A stretch of DNA of 64,000 bases from Symbiodinium natans (lineage: Eukaryota > Sar > Dinophyceae > Suessiales > Symbiodiniaceae): NCBI GenBank assembly GCA_905221605.1, contig CAJNDS010002402.1:62001-126000 (forward strand). Reading direction: 5' to 3'. The notes under the pieces are model-generated. The model was not told the origin of the DNA. It saw only the letters and a program-made list of their open reading frames with translations, and searched no databases. This document shows, in pieces, positions 10,770 to 21,000 of the stretch. Position numbers and translations under genes: made by a program. The first letter of the stretch is position 1. Every line of letters begins with the position of its first letter.

Positions 10770-12938
10770 TACTGGCCTTGCTGTCAAGTGTGGCCCAGAC
10801 ATCCTCCATCGAGAGCTCCTCCAACTCAGCCTGCGGATCACGATCGTGTCCAACACCACGTTTGCAGGCCTCTCACTCCAGAACACGTATCCAGGGCTTC
10901 CCGTAGCCTTGAGATCATGCAGCTGCGCCGTTGTGCTTGAGTCTGCCTGCAAGCTGAGCATCGGTGTCGCAGATTCTTGCCCCGCATTATTATCATTTAC
11001 AAAGTCGGGCGGCCTTGTCTTGCAGTGCCGCCGAAAGTGTCTGAACGCTCTCTTGCAAGCAGCTCAGCTTGTCCGAATCGGCCTGGGAAGGGCGGTGTCA
11101 TCACCCCGCAATAAAGAGCACTCCCTGCCTTTGTGAATCCTGTGGTACCTGGCCTTCGTCTGCAAGGAGCTTAGCATGTGCTGCATGCTCTGCTTCATTT
11201 CCTGCTGCATCATCTTCACTTCAGATATCTCCACCTTGTCGTGAAAGGAACTGGATGCTCGATCAAGCTTCTGAACTTTGCCTGGCTGTTAGACCTGTAC
11301 CAAAAAAAACAGAAAGCCCGTAGAGCCTCATGGCCACACTCCACAGAATACAGCAAGCAGAGTCAAACAATTGAAAAACAGTGATGCATTACGCTGTAGA
11401 CTGTAGAGGCCATCTGGCCGAAAAGCAACGTGTTTCCCCAAACAAGAACAGCCTCCTGGTCCACAGGTGATTGAAGCTGTAGCTCGTGGTGAAGCTTGCT
11501 GATCTCTTCTGTTTCTGCCTGTACATGAAGTTGAATTCAGCAAGCACTGCCAAAAACTGCTGATGCGGCAGCAGGCCTTTTGCTGCAAAGCACGGTCCAG
11601 ACGCTCCACTTCTTTCTGCATCAAAGCGGCGTCTCCCTGAAAGGCACCAGTCCGTATTCGCAAGCACATGTACACTGAAACCGGAATCCAGCCTTGCGAA
11701 CAAGTGCTGCCTTCAGCTCGATGCTCTCACGCTCAAGGAAGTTTATGCGATCCGAGACCTGTGTAGGCTCAAGTCGGCTCAAGGCTCAAGGCGCCACAGC
11801 AAGAACCGCATATCAGGCAGAAACTCTGGCAAACTCTTACACCGGGCACACGGCATATCGCATCCAGAATGTGACATCCGGCACGTCCGGCACGCAGACC
11901 GTTCTCAAACAGTCAGCTTCCTGCAGTCACAATCATGAGAATCATGAGAAGCACCGAAGCATAGGGCGCTATGGCTATGGCTAGAACAAGAATCAAGCTG
12001 CCGGAGATCACCAGCGAGGAGTGCTTAGTGGGGCCCGAGCAGCTTCCGATGGCGTAGGAATGCTCGGCTCCATGATGGTGCGAATGCGGCGTACGCGGCG
12101 TCAAATCCCACAAGTGCAAATTCCGCAGGGAAGGTCAACCAAAAACAAAGAAAGATGACAACATGGTGAAAACCGTTTCTAAACTTCGTGAAAATATACT
12201 CCTACGATCACGCGGGACACTGCCAATGCCTGTGGGTCAATATTCGAGCCGTGGGTGGCAAAGCATGCACGCATCAGCATGCAGAACAATCGATATGCCA
12301 AGATGACATTATGGGCCGCAGCTGTTTGCTGTTGCCCGAAGACGAGGCCGCAGCAGGGCCACACTTGTGAACCTGCAAGCACGCAAGCCCAGAGGCAGCA
12401 AAGGCGAGACAGAGGGAGAACAACACGCCACAACACGACACAACATGCCACAACATGCCACAACATGCCACAACAACAATAAGAACAAGAAGAACCAAGG
12501 TGCAGCAACACGAGCAGAAAAACGACAACAGTAAAAATGCTACGTAACCTGTACAAGTCTCCAAGCTCCCAGGGGCTCTACGCGGCTCTACTGTTCACAA
12601 AGGCGCCTGCCCAGTGGAGTCCATTCCTCGGACGAACTTGTCGAGGAACCCACTTTCGAGAGCCTGGGGGAGAAACCATCAGAAACGCCTGTTGGCCAAA
12701 TGCACAAAATATCTCACGCAAACAGGAGCGGTAAGAAGAGAGAGAGGCTTCCCGAGAGGAGCGTCCCGAGAGGGGGGCATCCCGACGAGAGAGCGTGTTC
12801 TCTCTCTCTCTCTCTCTCTCAAATGATCTCTTGGTGCCTTGTCGGCACGCCGCCGCTCGGCCGTCGTCAGGCGCCCATCCGCGTCTTGGTCAAAGCACTT
12901 GCCGATGAAATAGTCAAGCTGGCCCACAACTCCATCAC
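43..12938 (-). CDS. Modular coiled-coil protein with EF-hand exon, many micro-exons (3' end beyond window)
   Basis: A single minus-strand gene is inferred from 56 short exons plus an EF-hand exon. Nearly every exon starts at a GCN (Ala) codon right after AG and ends in AAG (Lys) or GAG (Glu) before a GC, GT or GA donor, so all are phase 0-0 and any number can be added or lost in frame. Modules are 13-27 residues, amphipathic and rich in Gln, Glu, Leu and Lys, as in a rod-like coiled coil. Types, named here: e (27), f (23), b or R (14), a (18) or S (22), c (23) or G/g (20-22), d (22-27). About 1185 residues fall inside the window and the array runs off the left edge. I recognise no named family; a cytoskeletal or scaffold role is inference. 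The exon calls rest on repeated splice-compatible boundaries and homology between copies, not transcripts. Confidence 0.75.
539..1410 (-). CDS. 132-residue coiled-coil cassette e-f-R-S-G-d (1127-bp repeat, copy 1)
   Basis: Exons: e 1330-1410, f 1184-1252, R 982-1023, S 802-867, G 674-733, d 539-616; exactly 1127 bp from the equivalents in the next copy, with only scattered single-base differences, mostly in introns (for example near 626, 770 and 1756). Confidence 0.7.
1666..2537 (-). CDS. 132-residue coiled-coil cassette e-f-R-S-G-d (1127-bp repeat, copy 2)
   Basis: Exons: e 2457-2537 (AEMSEVRTMQQEMKERMQHM), f 2311-2379 (ADAGHLSSLQHSLQTL), R 2109-2150 (ADRDDVAGQEHVQK), S 1929-1994 (ASERISALENESMEL), G 1801-1860 (GDAAVLQKEVDRLELALEQK), d 1666-1743 (AEAEEISTLHQKLDQLQH). 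Lengths 27+23+14+22+20+26 = 132 codons, the same total as the differently built e-f-b-a-c-d cassette. Every donor here is GC. Confidence 0.7.
2793..4329 (-). CDS. Hybrid coiled-coil cassette e-f-X1-X2-R-S-G-d
   Basis: Exons: e 4249-4329, f 4109-4177, X1 3460-3504 (15 codons, ADLVQELCENRDADK), X2 3334-3372 (13 codons, ADLDAVVAELRGK), R 3236-3277, S 3056-3121, G 2928-2987, d 2793-2870. X1 and X2 occur only here. This is where the 1765-bp family (e, f) joins the 1127-bp family (R, S, G, d), so X1/X2 mark the junction. A further splice-compatible segment at 3571-3627 encodes a non-coiled 19-residue stretch and is doubtful. Confidence 0.6.
4451..6094 (-). CDS. 132-residue coiled-coil cassette e-f-b-a-c-d (1765-bp repeat, copies 1-2)
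   Basis: Exons: e 6014-6094, f 5874-5942, b 5390-5431, a 5279-5332, c 5135-5203, d 4451-4531; again 132 codons. All exon positions are the neighbouring cassette minus 1762-1765, and introns match almost base for base, so this is a very recent duplication. Exon e differs from the 7776 copy at one Ser/Cys position (KQC versus KQS). Confidence 0.7.
6216..7856 (-). CDS. 132-residue coiled-coil cassette e-f-b-a-c-d (spans the 1765-bp repeat, copies 2-3)
   Basis: Exons: e 7776-7856 (27 codons, AEMSEVKMTQQEMK at start), f 7636-7704 (23, ADSDKLSCLQESVQ), b 7155-7196 (14, ADSSTTAQQLHDLK), a 7044-7097 (18, AELEEVSMEEVWATLDSK), c 6900-6968 (23, ADAGGVLALQQQLQ), d 6216-6296 (27, AEAEDVIKVHQKLDQLQHV). 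The sum is exactly 132 codons. The c-d intron is about 600 bp and free of recognisable exons. Confidence 0.7.
7978..9931 (-). CDS. Coiled-coil cassette with an internal b-a-c duplication (copy A region)
   Basis: Exons: e 9851-9931, f 9711-9779, b 9507-9548, a 9395-9448, c 9180-9248, then a second b 8784-8825, a 8653-8706, c 8430-8498, then R 8239-8280, g 8124-8189, d 7978-8058; 223 codons. Type a appears here with a GT donor (9395 copy) and a GC donor (8653 copy), so donor type drifts between duplicates. The second b ends in DFK instead of DLK. No S-type exon is recognisable between R and g. Confidence 0.65.
8628..10766. repeat. CA/TG microsatellites in coiled-coil gene introns
   Basis: Short CA tracts occur at about 8628-8641, 9364-9382 and 10735-10766. 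They sit at the same place relative to exon a in three duplicated cassettes and differ in length, so they are natural markers for ordering the duplications. Confidence 0.8.
10053..11234 (-). CDS. Coiled-coil cassette e-f-b-a-c-R-g-d (copy B of the ~2.1-kb repeat)
   Basis: Exons in transcription order: e 11154-11234, f 11014-11082, b 10908-10946, a 10777-10830, c 10536-10604, R 10314-10355, g 10199-10264, d 10053-10133; 167 codons. Exon b has lost one Gln codon (13 instead of 14 residues) relative to its sisters, an in-frame 3-nt deletion. Exon e starts VEISEV instead of AEMSEV. Exon g ends before a GA donor, exon a before a GC donor. The intron between a and c carries a long CA tract (from about 10735). 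Confidence 0.65.
11453..11758 (-). CDS. Coiled-coil exons S, G, d (first cassette after the EF-hand)
   Basis: Three exons in transcription order: S 11693-11758 (22 codons, begins VSDRINFLERES), G 11577-11636 (20 codons, GDAALMQKEVERLDRALQQK) and d 11453-11518 (22 codons, AETEEISKLHHELQLQ). They are the most divergent copies of the S, G and d types that recur at 0.5-3.1 kb, so the S-G-d order is old and was not created by the recent duplications. Donors are GC after AAG, AAG and GAG. Confidence 0.65.
11760..12837. other. Intron or spacer with no recognised exon
   Basis: Between the S exon at 11693-11758 and the EF-hand exon I find no module matching the coiled-coil pattern. The stretch holds a CAACATGCCA tandem repeat (about 12430-12475) and a CT run (about 12800-12820). 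Open frames here are low-complexity reading of these repeats. Confidence 0.5.
12838..12938 (-). CDS. EF-hand exon at the 5' side of the coiled-coil gene
   Basis: Read on the minus strand this exon encodes LDYFIGKCFDQDADGRLTTA followed by Glu, with a complete EF-hand loop: Asp at positions 1, 3 and 5, Gly at 6, a hydrophobic residue at 8 and Glu at 12. It ends in AAG before a GC donor (exon edge at 12838), the same phase-0 Lys/GC boundary used by the coiled-coil exons downstream, which suggests it belongs to the same transcript and would make the rod calcium-responsive. The upstream boundary is uncertain: AG sites at 12923/12924 and 12939/12940 are both possible. No paired second EF-hand was found upstream. 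A separate small gene cannot be excluded. Confidence 0.55.
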
Positions 12939-12949
12939 CTCAGTGTTGA

Positions 12950-15049
12950 GTCGCTTCGAAAAGTGAAGAACATCCAAGGGGAGCTACTCAAAATCTGATG
13001 GTGTCTCTCTCCGTGGCACTATAAACTTGGGCCCGGCACCATCAAAATCATAGCTCCTTACTTCTGGAATTCGTCCCTGCTTGCGGGCCTTTCAGCAACA
13101 CAAGCCAGTGTGAGCGGTTGAGCCCCACGATTTGCCGCTAGCACCCTCTCGCCCGCTCGTTGAAGAGGGGTATAGCACAGATGACCGCAGAGTTCCAACG
13201 AGCTCCACGCCTGCTGCAGTTCTGTTCGGGAGCGGATGGGTGGTGGCGCATCCAACCTGCAAGAAGATTCGCATTTTTCGACGCTTCAAGACGGTCGGGC
13301 CGACGGGCCCATGAAAGTCTTCGAAGCGAAGCATAAACGTGCCACACAGACCACTTGGGATGCCAAACCTGGAAACCACACGTCTTTCGAATTCTTGCGA
13401 CGAGTATGCGGCAAAGCACTGCCCGCACTCGTTATGAGCTACCAGCTTGGTGGACCGCAGCACTACCAGCAAAGCACAAAACCAACTGAAAGGCACGCAA
13501 AGCCAAATAAAGATCCAGGCATCTTTGTCCAGGAAATGAGACTTGTCCTGCAGAAGACCGGAGCAACGGATTTGAATCTGCTGCTAACAAACATCTGAAG
13601 CCTTAAAGGGCTTGCTGTGGTGGTGGTGGCCGAAGATGTCGTAGTTCGGCACCGTATATGCCCCCTGCTCAGGTGCTGCCATCCACAAGACTACCGAACT
13701 AACTTCAGCTTGTGAAAACACAGCTGCTAACAACACAAGCCAGCATAGCAGGCTGCGACATTGCAGGCAGGACGTGTTGCTCGACCTACATTTGTTGCAA
13801 AGCTCTCGCCATAGTGGATCTGAGACCTCGATAACAACTGTCCTAGTATGCTCCGGTCGCCCTTGAAGCGGCCTAGCTGAGTGCTGGATGCGGCTAGCTG
13901 CATGTTGACAGATTGGAAAGGCCAGACGTGCAATGCTGCGGACGAAAACCATCGCGCACGCCTAATGTGACATGAGTCGTGCAAGGCATGTTCTATCATG
14001 ATCCGACTCCATCGACAGTCTCTCAACCCGGTTGGCACTCTCACTTGCCTCAGTCCGTGCTTGCTAGTATCCACGCATGTGATTCCAGAATCTGCGCACG
14101 CTTTTGCATAGACATGGCGGCCTGTCAGTTTACGGAAGCATCTACAGCAACCGACATCTACCGTTTCGGACAGGGGAAACCGGAGTAGCTCAAAGCTTGA
14201 ATGTTCTCATCATGGCTGAACACGGAGCATCCTCCATAACAGCTTCTTGAATTCCACATGTATCCACTGGTGTTCGGAGACTTTCTTGGAGTGCCTTCAC
14301 AGCTGAAAGGCTGGAGCAGTATCGTGAACAAGACATTGTCTCGTGGCGTTTTTGCGTAGTTTGGTGTTGTGTTCTTTTTCGCGAACACCTGTTCTTGCTT
14401 GACATGTTCACGACACATGGCGCATGGCGAAGCATCAAGTTGTCGAAGCCTCGCTTCTTTCTTGCGCCTGGCCCACCCACCCCCAACAAAGCATGAGGGA
14501 GAGGTTCAGTTTGCATCATGGCTCGTTGCCCGGTTTTTGACTTAAGACCTTTGCATTGACCTGATCCAGCATGTGCTGTGCAGGTGCTCCCTTCGGTGTG
14601 CCCCTACATATTGTACATGCTTCGGCGCTCAGCCAGGCCATGAAATGCCAATGAAGGTGATGAGTTCAGGACCAGACGTCCCTTCGGGTCAAGGCTAGTC
14701 ACCGGTTGATTTTGGCCTTAAACCGCTCACCTAGATGCTCACATGCCGGAGCTGTCATTCCCAGCCCCTCTGCAGAAGCGCGCAACATCACAAGAGTCTA
14801 AGGTGCAAAGCGCAAGGCACGCAGCGAGAGACGATTGCTACGGACGGCTGGCCACTGCCCCTTTTCTCGCTAACTTAGTCCTTCGGAAAGCTCAGGCAGG
14901 AGTCCTAAGGCTGAACTCGACTTGCCTTGCCATCTACCTGGAGAGTTTCCAAGCCTTCGCATTAGCCTTGTGAATTCAGATGCACTTCTTGTGCACGATC
15001 GTCGGCCTGTGCAGCAAGCTGCGGCTGGTTGCCGGGTGTTTCTTTCCTT
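12950..15049. other. Intergenic stretch, nothing firmly recognised
   Basis: A minus-strand frame around 13095-13225 is open and could hold a 5' exon of the EF-hand/coiled-coil gene, but no family or clean splice pair supports it. The rest, up to the actin-like terminal exon near 15.05 kb, shows no homology I recognise on either strand. Confidence 0.35.
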
Positions 15050-18000
15050 CCAACCGATCTGCTTGGGACGAAACCCATCTTCCAGATAATCAGTACGGTC
15101 AATGCACATCTCCTTGGATTGTTGTCTTTTGCAAGAAAAATTCAAAGAAGGCACATTGAGTCGAGTTGGGTACTCTATGCGACTGAAGCTCCGTAAACAG
15201 GTCGAGATCCGCAAGCATCGCACCTGCTGTCCAACACTCAAAGTATGATCGAGCGCCGATCGTATGCCCATCGTGCGTCCTCTCAAGTCTGTGTTCCTTC
15301 ACCGAGACATACATGTGGCCTCCTATGAAAACTGAAAACCGACGATCATCCGGTGCCAGCACGCCTGCAGCGGGCAGCTGCTGGTAGCCGGTTGTGGCTC
15401 TCTCTGAATGCTACAGCGAAGTGAGAAGAACCGCAAGTAGCCAAGGGACGTATTCGAATGGTGCTCGGAGTCAGCTTCGCAAGCTGGGCTTGAAGCCGCT
15501 TGCCGAATCCTTCAACGGCAAGACTTTCAGCACTCAGAATGCCCTCAAATTTGCCTTTGGGGAGCCTGAAAAGCTCAGATCGCTTGAGGCATGGATGCGA
15601 GGTAGTGCATGGTTTCTGGGTACTTTCTGCAAAGCAAAGCTTGCCATGACCGCTCGAAAGCATGCTTGAATGCGCTACGAAGTCGTCACAAATGGCCTGA
15701 ACATCAGTGCCCGAACAACAATCGGTGCCCGAACTAAATGTCAGAATGAGTGATTGATTGATTGCCTGTGGGCGCGAACGCCCTTGCGTTTGCAAGGCAA
15801 AAAGGCTGCCCCAAGCTGTACGTTAGGAGACAGAATGAGTGACCCCAGTGTACTCTAGTCTGGCTGGCTGCTCTCCGTGCTTTGCAGCCCTGGTCATGCC
15901 GAAACGCTCGGCCTGGACATGTGCATTCAAAGGGACAACATCATGGACGGCATGGTGAAGAGGTGTTGTAAGTGGAACGGTGGCGGCTTGTCGCCAGCTC
16001 TCGATTTGCGAGGGCAGCTCGCAGAACCCCATCGCGAAGCGAACGTGAACGCGTCGGAATGGTGGTGGGGAGACCCACAGGATGAGACGGTATTTTCCTG
16101 ATCGAAGAGTAGAAGATGTCAAGGCTAATGGCCGGCCCCCAGATTTGAGCACTCGGCTGCTGCTCCAAACAATTGTGAAACGAACTCATTTGCGCCCTCA
16201 TGCATTACATGATTACACGATCGCACTGCACAGGCCTGGGAAGCAGGTGCTGCCACCTGACCTCCGGCACAAGTGTGGGATCAAGGAAATCACTCCGTAG
16301 CATACGTAGCATAGAAGGTGAGAGGTTCAGGCAAAACCACGTTTGCGAAGAGCTCCCTTCGAATGTCCAGATCACACCTTGCAGCATTGCTGTGTGGACA
16401 TAGATCAAACGAAACAACTTGCCAACGAAACGTCCTCGCTAGAACGAAGCCTCATTATGGACTTGTATAGCTGGTCGTGGATGCCCTGACCGCGCACCAA
16501 GCTGACAAGTCACGCAAGGCGACTCACATCTGATAGGAGGTGCATCTTTATAAGGAAAGACAGGCCATTGCAGAGCGGATGAAGCCGGATTCAAAATTGA
16601 ACAAAGATGTAAATCAAAAATTCAGGCCCCCCCTCGGAAGGGCGGACCCTAGCATCCCTATGGCTTAAAATCGAATTTAAATCTCTGCACCAAGCAGCAG
16701 CCGCCAGGACCCGCCACAGTAAGGATTTAAGTTCGAATTTATGCCCTTTTCTGGATGATGCTTCAGCAAGATGCGAAAAGACTTGCCTTCACAGCTGTTC
16801 GGTATCTGGTATCAAGGATGAGGATTTGAATTCAGAATCGCCCATAACCTAAACCCCTAAAGCCATGTGCTGTAAGCCCTCAAGTGCATCCTTTCGCCTA
16901 AACTAGCCACTCTTCTGCTTATGAAACTGAATACAAGCCGCCCTAAACCCCCCCCTCCGGTACCTATTTTCGGTCTTTCCGTAACCTGGCCTGACCCTTT
17001 ACTCACTTCCTTCCGAACCCATTAATAGTGGTGGGACTGTGGGTTTCCCAGAAAAGCAAAGGATCTGAAATAGGTACCTGCTGGGGGGAGGGGGGACTCC
17101 ACTCTTCTGCTTCTGAAACCTAATAAAACTGCCCTAAACCCCCCCCCCCTCCAGTACCTATTTTTCGGTCTTTCCGCAACCTGACCTGACCCCTCGCTCG
17201 TCTTGTGAAACGAGCCGCCCGAACCCCTGCCTTGCAATACCTATTTTAAGGTCGCACAGGCCCGCACTGGGCCTGCAATGCAGGCGTCTTGCAACATGCA
17301 GTTTGGCCTTGAGTGCACATCTGACTGCCCAACCCCCCCCCCCCCCCCACTCTGACAAAATGCTCCCGCCCCCCCCAGGCCTGTGGCACCTGCCCCAAAC
17401 CGTCTGGAGGAGCCGAAATCCGATGTCGCGGGCGTTCCAGGCTTGGCCCTTCTCACAGAAAACCTTGCGAAAAGCCAACCAAAAGTGACCAAAATGGAAT
17501 TGCGAAGAATGTTCTGGGGGACCTCACCTAGGACCGCCCCCGCCTCCTGCGGCACTGCTTGAAACCCTCCCCCAGGACCGTTGCCGCATGCTACACCCGC
17601 GATGGGCCGGCCCGGCTGCCGAGGCGGCGCTCGCAAGCGTTTACAACTATAGACCTTTTAGATTCGAATTCGAATTCAAACCCGGACAGGAGGAAACCGT
17701 AGACCTTTTAAATTCAAATTTACACCCGCAGAGCAGGAAACCATAGACTTTTTACATTCGAGTTTCAACCGAGAGTGGCAATTCCAACTTAGATTCGAAT
17801 TGAAAACCTTGCTCTGGTACCGGGCGTTTCGAGTTTAAGCCCCTCAATTCCTAGAGGATTCAATTCGACTCTGCAGTAAAACCCACGGTAAAAGAAACCA
17901 TTGTATAAGAAACTAAGACCCTAGATCCAGGGATTTTGAGCGATCTGCGGTGCCTTTTAGCTAAGAAACCTAGGGTACCCTAGTGTTGGAGGTGCTACTT

Positions 18001-21000
18001 TCTTAAAATCGCGTCTACAAAGCTCTCTAAAAACTTTTCGGGAAACATTGGGGCCCAGTCCAATGCTGCAAGTCGTGACTCCCCCGCGCCTCTGGCCGGG
18101 AGTCACATTCCAGGGCTCTAAAACGCTGGCCCTACCCCAAAAAAGCGCGGGAGTCACATTCTAGAGGTTCGCCCGTGCTTCTGGCCTGACCCTACCCCAA
18201 AAACGCGCGGGAGGTTTTCAGCCCTGAAAAGCTCCAAAACGTGACTCCCCCGCGATTCTGGCCTGACCCTACCCCAAAAAGCGCGGGAGTCAATCCCCCA
18301 CGGTACCTGGAACATGGGTTTGGTCTAGTGGTATAGCGTATTCCCTTAAGAAATGAATTAAGAAACCAAGACTACCTGGTTCAAATCCCGCTGGATACAT
18401 AGGTGAATGGAAATTTAGAACTTAGGGTACCTAGTGCCGGCAAACCGTTTTCTTATACAACGTTTTAGTGTAATTCCCCAGCAGGCTAGGAGACAAAGAA
18501 CATCAAATTATATTCGAACTTACGCCTCTTTAGGCAGAAAGAATTGCATTCAAATCCAGGCTCTTCAGAGACGACCCTAAAACCCACAAGCAGAAGATCT
18601 AAGTCAAATTCAAGTCTTCTTTGCGTCTGAATTCCGTCCACATTCATTGCAGTACGGTGACAAGAGATGACAAGAGGAGCCTGCCTCCGTCTCAGGCTTA
18701 CCAACCAGCGCTGGATTGAACAATGCCTCTCTGCACAAAGCTTGGATGCTTCAATGCTTCAATTGAAGTGGATTGAAAAAACTTGATTCGCTCACTTCTG
18801 CCTCTGCGCACTTGAAGCGCTCAGAGTTTAGTCGAATCACAGTCCCATCTGGCAACTCCTAGGCTTCACCAAGAAGACATGCACACGCGGAGCTACACGT
18901 GCAGCATCGTTCAGACTAAGGTTCGTGAGAGATGGCACAAGCATTCGTAGTCTCTGCCTGACAGTTACCGGAAACGTCCAGTATTCACTCTTTACAGGCT
19001 CGGCGATCCGTGAAAGCTGCAAGTCCACTGAACTGAACGCCTTCGCCAGCTCTTCGTCAAAGTTGGCCGCAACGTAGCAGCACTGGCACGTCGAGCTGAA
19101 GCTTTAGCAAACCACATGCTTGGCTGGCTCTTCATGATTCGGCAGTAGCATTGCCTTCTCTTTCATGTCGCGTGCAATCTCCTGAGCATCAGGCTGCCTA
19201 GTGCAACGCAAAAAACTAACCACTGCATTGCTGGTTCGAACTTGAATTTACCGTCATGAAACAGCTGCTCCGCATTAGCTGCTCCACATGCTGCCAGATG
19301 GCACGCTCCGCCGTGGTAGACAGCGACGTGCCTTGATCACAGGGCACCCGATTCCAAGCTGTGCAAATGCGGGCTGACATGCCTGACTCGACCACCAGCT
19401 TCATCAGGTACCTGAGGTGCGAGAGCATGGTCCTCAAACCCCTGCGGCATAGCGAATGATCGAGAAACCTCATGAAGACCATTGAAGACCCCTGTGGGAA
19501 GAGCACTCTGTCAAATCCCTGCCCGCCAAGTCAATGCGATAGACCGCGTGCGGTAGGAGGAAGCCCTGGCTGCGGGAGGCAACCAAACACCAAGAAACGA
19601 AACTCAAACGAAACGAAACGAAAACGACACGAAACGAAGAAGCGAATCCCTTCCTTTTTGTTGCGTGTACGGCGCGTACCCTACTTTTTTGGCGTGAGTA
19701 GGAACCCCGAGCACTCTACGATACTGGCCGGATCGGCAAAGAATATCTCTCGGATAGACTAAAACAGCACACAAAAAAAACAAAACAATGGAATCTCTGC
19801 TTTGCAGCTCCACATCCACCATCTGTGAGCTCACGTTGAGTAGGGACAGCTGGCCTCATAGACGGGCACCACGTGCGTAACGCCATCTCCACTGTCACAC
19901 ACAATCCTGCGAAATGTGGTGCTGGAGCAGGCGGCGACCGAACAACAGCTTTGTCTGAGTCAACCCAAAGTCAAGGCAAAAGGAAAGCCGAGGAAAGCCC
20001 ATGTCCCGGTTGTTCTGCCGGATGAGTACATGGCGAGCACCGCCTGAGTTGATATATACCTCAGCTTCGCAGGCCGGTTCTTTGCTCTGGGGCAGTGGCA
20101 CTTTGCGGCCGTGCAGCAGCGCAGGAACATAGAACACCTTGCAACGTGATCCAAGGGAGACGGAGCTGAAAGAGCTGTGCCCGCAAGGCCTCAAACATGA
20201 TCTGTGTCATCCGTTCACGATTCGCCTGGTAAGGAAAATAGCATCCCGAACCGGAGGCTCTACATTCATATGCAAAGAGTTGCAGGGGTCCTTGGGATTC
20301 AGCGCAGCTTCGGCGAGCAACACGGCCTGCTCCTCACTCGCAATTTGCTTCGAAAACTTCAGCAAAAGACAATGGACAGAGGTATCACAACCTCACTGAG
20401 CTGCAAGGCCGTGGGCTGGACCCTGAGCTCGTTGAAGAAAGTGTGTCTCCAAATCAGCTCCATGTCCTCCCAATCCTGCGCCATGCAAAATACCGGACAA
20501 CCTCTCCACAAAACATCAACAAACCCTAAGCTATGTTTGCCACACACATGTCCTGCACAATGCCGTGTTCGACAGGATAAGATATCTTGAGAATGCCGCC
20601 TCATTGTGCCATGCACTGGAAAAGCCTAACGAGGCAGCTTACTTGGCTGCTGCAGCTCGTAACTTTCTGCGATATGTCCGATAAATCGGGGGTGCCACGC
20701 TTTGCTTGAGCTTCCTCTCCTGCGGTCCACTGTGATCCACAGGGGCCCCATGTTATACACATTGTCACACATCTTTCGTCTCTCAGTGCTTTCAAGTACT
20801 GCACGTGCCGGTTGTCCTATGTAGTGATCTTGCTCTCCAGACCCTTGCATGACATTGGCCTTGGCTATCCGAAAACAAAGCAGCTCAAGATTTTCAGAAG
20901 CACGGCTGTGAAAGCTCGGAGAGCTCCGAACAGCTCTGAGGAAGATTTTTTCGGGGAACTCAGACCACAGCTTGCTTCGGTCGGCCAATTATTGATGGGA

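Larger units (their letters stand above)
7633..10953. repeat. ~1.2-kb direct repeat, copies 2075-2124 bp apart
   Basis: The segment 7633-8833 recurs at 9708-10953. The offset is 2075 bp at the left, grows to 2106 bp after a ~31-bp insertion in copy B near 10383, and to 2124 bp after CA-tract expansion (about 8629 versus 10735). This nests inside the coiled-coil gene and shares its left end with the third 1765-bp copy. Confidence 0.85.
16600..18560. repeat. Repeat-rich island inside the actin-like gene's 3-kb intron
   Basis: This stretch differs from its surroundings. It has TTCGAATT-rich motifs recurring near 16665, 16725, 17660, 17710, 17755 and 18510, several poly-C runs, telomere-like CCTAAACC motifs, and a ~95-bp direct repeat at about 16910-17005 and 17098-17195 (188 bp apart) whose GGTACCTATTT core also occurs inverted near 17070. 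Around 17640-17770 a ~50-bp unit starting TAGACCTTTTA repeats three times with divergence. It looks like satellite or decayed mobile-element DNA. Confidence 0.65.

Noticed and set aside
18314-18398. Functional tRNA gene
   Set aside because: The A and B boxes are good but the T stem and acceptor stem do not pair; recorded only as a tRNA-like element.
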